From Ailanthus altissimus (Eukaryota > Streptophyta > Magnoliopsida > Sapindales > Simaroubaceae), in the NCBI GenBank assembly GCA_946807835.1, contig OX327684.1, positions 12,052,501 to 12,116,500 on the forward strand: 64,000 nt of DNA, in the 5' to 3' direction. Made by a program: the position numbers and the translations under genes. Positions 56,917-64,000 of this stretch are shown here, piece after piece. How positions within the stretch are numbered: the stretch's first letter is position 1; the number at the start of each line of letters is the position of its first letter. The notes beneath the pieces are model-generated. The model was not told the DNA's origin. It did no database searches and saw only the letters and a list, made by a program, of their open reading frames with translations.

Positions 56917-57802
56917 GAAGATAGTGCAGCAAAAGAAAAGGTTATATAGAAAGAGAAGGTGCAGCCTTACAGACCACCACCATTTCCTCAGCGACTACAG
57001 AAGCAAAAGCAAGAGAAGCAGTTTACAAAGTTTCTGGAAATTTTTAAGAAACTGCACATTAACATACCATTTGCAGATGCATTAGAGCAAATGCCTAGCT
57101 ATGTTAAATTCATGAAGGATATTCTTTCAAGGAAAAAGAAACTGGACGAGTATGAAATTGTAGCGTTGATGGAAGAATACAATGCAATATTGCAAAACAA
57201 ATTGCCTCCAAAGCTCAAGGATCCAGGAAGTTTCACCATTCCATGCACAATCAGAAATCGGTATTTTGGTAAAGCTTTATGTGACCTAGGGGCCAGTATA
57301 AATTTGATGCCTTTATCTGTCTACAACCAGCTAGGATTGGGGAAAGTCAAGCCTATAAATGTTACTTTACAACTTGCAGATCGTTCACTCACATACCCTA
57401 AAGGTGTGATTGAAGATGTGTTAGTTAAGGTAGATATATTTATATTCCCAGCTGACTTCATTGTGTTAAGAGGATCTTGAAATTCAAATCATTTTAGGAA
57501 AACCTTTCTTAGCTACCGATAGAACTTTGATTGATGTCCAAAAGGGAGAACTTACTATAAGAGTGCAAGATGAAGAGGTGGCATTTAATGTGTTCAAAGC
57601 TATGAAATTTTCCAAAGAAGCAGATGAATGTTACTGCATCAACATTATTGACAGAGAGATTCAAAGGATTTTCAACAACCACTCCAGCCAAGACTCTCTA
57701 GAAAATGCAATCATGAATGGGAATGAAGTGGAAGATCAGGGAGCACTGGAGTATCTCAATGCTTTGAATTCTACACCCCACCAAGAGCACAAGAGTTTCT
57801 GA
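56917..57802 (+). pseudogene. El10 protease region
   Basis: Open 56959-57480: PYRPPPFPQRLQKQKQEKQF, FLEIFKKLHINIPFADALEQ, PGSFTIPCTIRNRYFGKALC then DLGASINLMPLSVYNQLGLG (active-site Asp-Leu-Gly-Ala-Ser of Athila proteases). A frameshift at about 57475 moves the frame to 57527-57802 (ILGKPFLATDRTLIDVQKGE readable across it). TAG at 56947 and TGA at 57800 also interrupt. Confidence 0.85.
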
Positions 57803-57808
57803 TTTGAA

Positions 57809-59553
57809 GTGCTTGAAGAATCAGAAAATATGGAAGTAAGAACCAAACCTTCGACAGAAAAATTGCCAACACTTGAGCTCAAACCCTTGCCTAACCATTT
57901 ACGGTATGCATTCCTCGGTCCATCCTCAACACTTTCTGTAATAATATCTGCTACATTGAATGAAACACAAGAAGAAAAGTTGCTTAGAATACTGCGGAAG
58001 TACAAGAAGGCATTGGGATGGACAATTGCAGACATCAAAGGAATCAGTCCTTCATTCTGCATGCATAAGATATTGTTAGAAGATGAGCAAACATCTTCGA
58101 TTGAGCACCAAAGAAGGCTGAACCTAGTGATGAAAGAAGTAGTAAAGAAAGAGATTATTAAGTGGCTTGATGCAGGAATTATTTACCTAATTTCCGACAG
58201 CTCATGGGTAAGTCCAATTCAATGTGTACCAAAGAAGAGTGGAGTCACTATCATAGCTAATTCAAGCAATGAACTACTTCCAACACGTACAGTAACTAGA
58301 TGGAGAGTGTGTATGGATTACAGAAAGTTGAACAAAGCCACAAGGAAGGATCATTTTCCATTGCCCTCATCGATCAAATGCTAGATAGACTTTCAGGGCA
58401 TGAATTTTACTGCTTTTTGGATGGCTATTCTGGCTACAATCAGATAGCTATAGCTCCAGAAGATCAAGAAAAGACTACCTTCACTTATCCATACAGTACA
58501 TTTGCATTCCAAAGGATGCCTTTCGGATTATGCAACGCACCCGCAACGTTTCAACGATGCATGATAGCAATCTTTTCTGATATTATGGAACAGTTTTTGG
58601 AAGTGTTTATGGACGATTTCTCAATTTTTGGGGATTCGTTTGACGTATGTTTGAAGAACTTAGCATTTGTGCCACAGAGATGCGAAGAAACCAACTTGGT
58701 ACTGAATTGGGAAAAGTGCCACTTCATGGTGAAGGGGGGGATTGTCTTGGGACATAAGATCTCTTCAAGAGGAATAGAAGTTGATAGAGCAAAAATTGAA
58801 GCCATTGAGAAGTTGCCACCACCAGCAAATGTTAAGGGAGTAAAAAGTTTCCTTGGTCATGCAGACTTTTATAGAAGATTCATAAAAGACTTTTCAAAAA
58901 TTTCTAAGCCTTTGTGTAGCTTGTTGGAGAATGATGCAAAATTCATCTTTGACCAAACATGTAATGATGCATTTGAGGTGTTGAAAAGGAAGCTTATTTC
59001 AGCCCTAGTCATTGTCGTACCAAATTGGACCATGCCCTTCGAAGTAATGTGTGACGCTAGTGATATTGCAGTAGGTGTAGTATTGAGGCAACACAAAAAC
59101 AAGGTTTTCCACACCATTTATTATGCAAGCAAAACTTTGAATGATGCTCAGATCAATTATACCACTACTGAGAAAGAGTTGTTGGCTGTTGTATTTGCCT
59201 TTGGCAAGTTCAGAGCATGTTTAATTGGTGTTAAGGTGACAGTCTTTACAGATCATTTTGCTATCAAGTATTTGATTAGCAAGAAAGAGGCGAAACCAAG
59301 ACTGATCAGATGGATGCTATTGCTTCAAGAATTTAATTTGGAAATCAAGGACAAGAAAAGTTCAGAAAATCAAGTTACAGACCATTTATCTCGCTTAGAG
59401 GGTGGACAACAAATTGATGATGAGACATTAATTAATGATTCCTTTCCTGATGAGCAACTCTTGTTAGTAGAAAACCTCAATCTACCATGGTATGCAGATT
59501 ATGTCGACTACTTGGCCAGTGGAATCTTTCCTCCGAACTTGAGTTACCAGTAG
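57809..59553 (+). pseudogene. El10 reverse transcriptase-RNase H
   Basis: 57809-58384: [73 protein letters not shown]. One shift at about 58365; then 417 codons are open (58300-59553): [47 protein letters not shown] (catalytic MDDF), [69 protein letters not shown]. Catalytic residues look intact. Confidence 0.92.
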
Positions 59554-60782
59554 AAGAAGAAGTTCCTGCATGATGTCAAATCATATTTCTGGGATGAACC
59601 CTTTTTATTTAAGCAATATGCAGACCAAATGATTCGAAGATGTATGCCAGAGGAAGAAACTGAAGACATACTCATGCATTGTCATTCATTTGATTATGCT
59701 GGACATTTTTGCGGAGACAAAACAGCTTCAAAGGTATTGCAATCTGGTTTTTATTGGCCTTCTTTATTTAAAGATGCACATTTTTTTTGTTTTAAGATGT
59801 GACAGGTGCCAAAGAGCAGGAAGCATATCAAAAAAGCAGGAAATGCCTCTACAAAACATATTAGAAGTTGAAATTTTTGATGTTTTGGGGGATTGACTTC
59901 ATGGGACCATTCATTCCATCAAATGGTCAGAAATACATTCTATTAGCTGTTGATTATGTGTCCAAGTGAGTTGAAGCAGTTGCCTTGCCAACTAATTATA
60001 TCAGCAAAGGTGGTGTTGCGATTTCTAAGAAAGAATATACTCACCTGTTTCGGTACACCACCTGCAATTGTCAGTGACGAGGGATCGCATTTTTGTAATA
60101 AATCATTCTCCGCACTGCTTCAAAAATATGGAGTTAAACACAAGATCACCACTGCCTATCTCATCCATAAACAAATGGACAAGCTGAGGTTTCCAATCGA
60201 GAAGTGAAGAGAATCTTTGAGAAGGTAGTCAAGCCAAATCGCAAGGATTGGGCAATAAGGCTTGATGACGCAATCTGGGCATATCGTACAGCATACAAAA
60301 CGCCCATTGGTACGTCACCATATCAGTTGATATTTGGCAAATCATGTCATTTGCCTGTGGAGTTAAAACATAAGGCCTATTGGGCAATTAAGTCATTAAA
60401 TTTTGACTTGCCAGCAATTGGAGAGAAAAGAATGCTGCAACTGAATGAATTAGATGAATTTCGGTTACAAGCATATGAGAACGCCAAGCTTTACAAAGAA
60501 AAGGTGAAAAGATGGCATGACAAAAGAATAGCACAGCGCTCATTTGAAACCAATCAGCCGATACTATTGTTTAATTCCCGACTCAAGCTATTCCCTGGGA
60601 AGCTCAAATCTAGATGGTCTGGTCCATTTAGAGTAGCCAAAGTATACCCACACAGAGCTGTTGATATTGAAGATGAAGAAAAAGGAATAACTTTTAAGGT
60701 GAATGGCCAACGTCTCAAGCATTACTATGGAAGAGATTTCAACCGTCAAAGCACCTTCATTATGTTTGTGGAATCGGAGTGA
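59554..60782 (+). pseudogene. El10 integrase
   Basis: TAG at 59551 separates it from RNase H. Zinc-binding part: MHCHSFDYAGHFCGDKTASK, SGFYWPSLFKDAH, CDRCQRAGSISKKQEMP. Core: [20 protein letters not shown] (first Asp) after a shift near 59885, TGA in DYVSK(W)VEAVALP at about 59968, IVSDEGSHFCNKSFSALLQK (second Asp), [19 protein letters not shown] (Glu) after a shift near 60170. From 60204 the frame is open for 192 codons: [60 protein letters not shown]. Confidence 0.9.
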
Positions 60783-60912
60783 TTTACAAGCATAACGTCT
60801 AGCCAGAGACCAAAAAGCAGGCGCTGTTTGGGAGGCAACCCAAGGTAAATATGTGTTGCATTAGTATTGGCATTTATTATTTTCAGTTTTAAAAAAAAAA
60901 CATTTGAAAGGA

Positions 60913-61040
60913 ATGAGTGCCGCAACACTCAAATTGAGCGCCGCGGTGCCACTTCCAGAGACTCAGCACTGCAGCACTAGAATCAAGTGCTGCAGCACTG
61001 GCACCTGGGAATTTCCCAGGCGCCAGCGCCGCGGCGCTAC
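60913..61040. repeat. GC-rich palindrome cluster
   Basis: Perfect palindromes AGTGCTGCAGCACT (60986-60999), CCTGGGAATTTCCCAGG (61004-61020, one-base centre) and AGCGCCGCGGCGCT (61025-61038) stand close together. The same kind of unit occurs in the LTR: CAATGCCGCGGCATTG at 54296-54311. Confidence 0.85.
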
Positions 61041-61439
61041 AGCGGGGACAAAAAAAAAGGGGTATTTGCCCCGATTTTTTTCCCTTTTCTCATGCTCTCT
61101 CTCTCTTGCTAACCCTAGACTTTCTCAACCCTCTCAACCCACCCCAATTCACAATCTCAAATCCCACCTTACCCATTAAATTTTCAGCTTAAAAACAACA
61201 TCAAAACACACTCTAAACATCATTTCACACACTTCATCATCACAAATTCCATCAAATTGCATTTTCCACACAAATTGACAAAGTCACACCAATCTCAAAT
61301 TTCGGTGGATTAATCTCACAAGGTAAACAATCTTGTCTCTAATCTCTTATTTCACATTGATTCTTTCTTTATTCTACTTCCATTATGCAATTGTTGGATC
61401 AATTTGTGAATACTAAAATGAAAGCTTTGTGTTTAACCT

Positions 61440-61610
61440 TGAAATCTTGAATGGAATTGTGTTGGAATTGTGTTGGAATTATGTTGGATTTGTGTTGGCA
61501 TTATGTTGGAATTGTGTTGGAATTATAATGGCATTGTGTTGGATTTGTGTTGGAATTGTGTTGGAATTATATTGAAATTATGTTGGATTTGTGTTGGAAT
61601 TGTTTTAAAA
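61440..61610. repeat. Minisatellite TTGGAATTGTG
   Basis: More than ten imperfect 12-15 bp units of GTGTTGGAATT with ATG/TTG variants, just before the env-like ORF. Confidence 0.8.
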
Positions 61611-61736
61611 TTGTGAAGACTTAATTCGTTATTCTATGTGTAGAAACTTTTAACCAATTTGATTGGAGTGTGGACTTGTGACAATTAAGGAGATTGGTGG
61701 AGGGGTTTTAGTTGGCAAATTGGTGTTCTTAGCAAA

Positions 61737-62870
61737 ATGGCTCCTAAGAAAATGAAAACCACCAAAATGGCCTCACCTAGTTTTGACAGCAGCAAGTTTG
61801 TCTCCTTAGAAGCATCTGAACATTATGCTCAATCGATTGTGAAGCGATCGGCTATTCCTGAGCGAGGCTTTAACCTTTTAGAGGGAAGTTATCCCAGTGT
61901 AGCAAGAGTCATTGAATCTAGGGGATGGAAGAAATTGTGCACTCAGTCGGGAGAGGCTGTACTACCAATTGTGCAAGAATTTTATGCGAATATTCAGGAA
62001 CATTCAAATTTGCTGGTATATGTAAGAGGTAAGCAGGTGGCTATTGACAGTGCCAGCATCAACAAATTCCTTAAAACGCCATTAATCGGGGATGATGATT
62101 TTCACAAAATGCTACGAGAGTCGAATTTTAAGGAAATCATTAGACAGTTATGCTTTGCCGAGGCAGAATGGAAAATGGGTGGTCCTCTTCCGATATCTTT
62201 CTCAGCAAAATACATGGGCAAGGATGAGAAAACATGGCATTATTTTATTGGGGCACAACTAATGCCTGTCAAACATTTCAGCAGTGTAAACAAGCAATGT
62301 GCAGTCTTGTTATATGCCATAATGACAGGAAAATTTATTGATGTTGGGCGAGTGATCAAGAATAGCATTCTTCATTGCAGTGAAAGCAGCAAGCTCGGGT
62401 TATACTGCCCTTCTCTAATTACAGCATTATGTGCTCAAGCTGGAGTCAAGTGGAGTCCTTCTGAGGAGATATTACATCCTGGCCAAGCTAAAACCTCTAG
62501 CACAATTACCACTGTGCACGCTCGTTGTGGCCAAGGTGGGCATAGGTCCAGGGCACCTACGCGACCATCATCGCAGGCATCTTCCTCTTCCAATCCGGAG
62601 GCAGTACAATCTCGGTTGGATGAAATTGAGCGGCAGAGAGAGGCACATCAGCAATAGTTCATTGCCCATCAACAATGGTGTGCTCAGTGGGTTGCTATAC
62701 AGGCAGCCCATTTTGGAATAGATATTTCCTCACTCTCACAGCATCCAGTTTACACTGCACCACCACCAGCTGAGTTGAATGATGATGCTGATGATGGCAT
62801 CGACCCTGAGGATGCAGATGCTGATAGAAATAGAGAAGATGAGGATGCGACAGTAACAGATGACGACTAA
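61737..62870 (+). CDS. El10 env-like (Athila ORF2) protein
   Basis: ATG at 61737, 377 codons to TAA at 62868, with a single in-frame TAG at 62655 (probably from CAG in HQQ-x-FIAHQQW). Conserved parts: RGFNLLEGSYPSVARVIESR, YVRGKQVAIDSASINKFLKT, KTWHYFIGAQLMPVKHFSSV, NKQCAVLLYAIMTGKFIDVG, SLITALCAQAGVKW. This is the putative plant transposon protein domain placed where Athila elements have their env-like gene. I see no signal peptide and no clear membrane segment, and the C-terminus is very acidic (Asp/Glu). Its function is unknown; entry of an envelope role is only by position. Confidence 0.8.
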
Positions 62871-64000
62871 AGCCCGGACTCTATTTCAGAGGACTATTTC
62901 TATGCTTTTTGTCTTATGTTTCTTTTTGTTTTGCCATGAGGACATGTCGGATAGTAAGTTTGGGGGACAGGGAAACACTTTCCCATTTAATCTGTTTTTA
63001 ATTCTGTTTTGAGTTGTGTGTTTATATTCAAAAAAAAAAAGTGCATATGGGTATGGGTCAATGATAAAATTGTTGCATAAACTATAAAACCCTAGAAATC
63101 AATAAATATCATCATTAGCAATTGAATAATCTGATGTGATAGTCTTATTTTACTTGTGATTACTTGAAACACATTGAGCACGTAGTTGGATTGATAAGTT
63201 AGTTGTTAACCTAGAGAAAGTTTATGCACAACAAGAACACAAAAGGTCTCAAACAAACCCACTCTAGAACTTGTTTGATTATCACTTGAAGCAAAATTCT
63301 AGGACATACATGATTAAGGAAGTGATTTTAGGCCATGTTTGGATCGTTTGAGCCTTTCGAGCCTACCGATATATATTTATCCATAGTTACCTATTTTGAG
63401 CGTAATGACCGTCTTTCGTTGTTAACTATAATAATACCTTAAATCAAATACATATTCCATCATCACCATCCCTCACACCATAGGCATAAAAGTTACGTTT
63501 GTGTTTGTTCTAAAAGGTTGAAAATTTCTAAGGTTGAAGGCATAGTGATTTGGAATGCTTTAAAACAAAAAAACACAAAAAAAAAAGTGTTAATAAGAAG
63601 CAACAAAGGAAATTTCAAATTAAGTTTGGGGGTGTCCTTTGGAATGAGATGAAGGCTTTGATGATTCAATGGCAATGTATGCTTATGGTGTGATTTGAGC
63701 CAAAAATGAACCCACATTATTCTACCTTACCCTAACCATACATTACAAGCTTAATAAAGTTCTATTTGATTTTTAATCATATTTGTTCTTACATTAGTGG
63801 AGAGTGATATGAAAGGCATGCCTATGGAGTGTTGATATAAAAAAAAATTAAAAAAAAAAAAAATTGAGACCATATCTTGTCTTGTAGGCATAAACCATTC
63901 CGGGAGCATTTAACTGTCAATAGCAACTATACACGCACACACCAAGTTATCACTCGCAGGGTAAGAAAGGCATGACGATTAAAAGTTGTTTAATCATGGT
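62871..64000. other. El10 3' non-coding region
   Basis: Holds GTAAGTTTGGGGGACAGGG (62955) and TTAAGTTTGGGGGTGTCC (about 63624), the purine-tract motifs of Athila elements, and A-runs near 63560 and 63845. The 3' LTR has not begun or cannot be recognised by 64000: none of the 5' LTR start is found. Confidence 0.6.

Larger units (their letters stand above)
60783..61736. other. El10 spacer between integrase and env-like ORF
   Basis: Begins with AGGCGCTGTTTGGGAGGCAACCC, typical behind Athila pol. It contains a GC-rich palindrome cluster (60913-61040), a pyrimidine-rich stretch and a TTGTGTTGGAATT minisatellite (61440-61610). No ORF of note; the frame at 60904-61179 comes from the palindromes. 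Confidence 0.7.
54057..64000 (+). mobile_element. El10: Athila-type Ty3/gypsy element, right end outside window
   Basis: 5' LTR (about 54057-55367), tRNA-Asp primer site, gag, protease, RT-RNase H, integrase, a GC-rich spacer, an env-like ORF, and long 3' non-coding sequence with AAGTTTGGGGG purine tracts (62958 and 63624). No 3' LTR up to 64000. Coding regions are readable from end to end but carry about eight stops and several frameshifts. Confidence 0.9.

Overview
This is nuclear DNA of a flowering plant, almost certainly a dicot: it is AT-rich, intron-bearing gene debris is present, and most of the window is made of plant Ty3/gypsy LTR retrotransposons stacked beside and inside one another. 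No intact ordinary host gene, tRNA, rRNA or CRISPR array was found. The density and nesting of LTR elements, many of them CRM-like chromoviruses (TGATG...CATCA LTR ends, initiator-Met primer site, pol frame running into the LTR), suggest pericentromeric or other heterochromatic sequence.

Layout. 1-601: LTR debris. 602-6048 (El1, +): decayed gypsy element with both LTRs (3' one truncated) and the integrase core deleted. 6049-7679 (El2, +): integrase end plus LTR of another element. 7685-10090 (El3, -): gag half and 5' LTR; the LTR carries an inserted plastid ycf2 fragment. 10460-13632 (El4, -): 5' half (LTR-gag-protease). 13945-16590 (El5, +): complete but internally deleted element, both LTRs and a 5-bp target duplication. 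About 16660-17010: Athila-type LTR scrap. 17017-22099 (El6, +): decayed element with a foreign piece in gag, cut by El7. 22100-26276 (El7, -): 3' half (protease-RT-RNase H-integrase-LTR) of the El4 family.

26277-39508 is a mixed region: an unclassified repeat, two LINE fragments on the minus strand, the last exon of an AGO4-clade Argonaute gene, an Ulp1/C48-type protease pseudogene, a coiled-coil pseudogene on the minus strand, a possible small CACTA element, microsatellites and long AT-rich tracts.

39508-53121 holds two members of one family in opposite orientation: El8 (-, 39509-45925, decayed, with an 86-bp solo-LTR-like insert in one LTR) and El9 (+, 46923-53116, very young: 708-bp LTRs that differ at 4 positions and a perfect GCTTG target duplication). 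Both carry the same -1 frameshift at the RNase H/integrase junction. 54057-64000 is El10, an Athila-type element with a tRNA-Asp primer site, gag, protease, RT-RNase H, integrase and an env-like ORF; its 3' LTR lies beyond the window.

Working together: each element supplied (when alive) Gag for the particle, protease for processing, RT-RNase H for copying RNA from an initiator-Met or Asp tRNA primer, and integrase for insertion. In nearly all copies several of these are broken, so only El9 and perhaps El10 look recently mobile, probably with help in trans. No wholly new system was proved; the best leads are the shared frameshift in El8/El9, the coding use of the LTR, the plastid insert in an LTR, and the Argonaute fragment.
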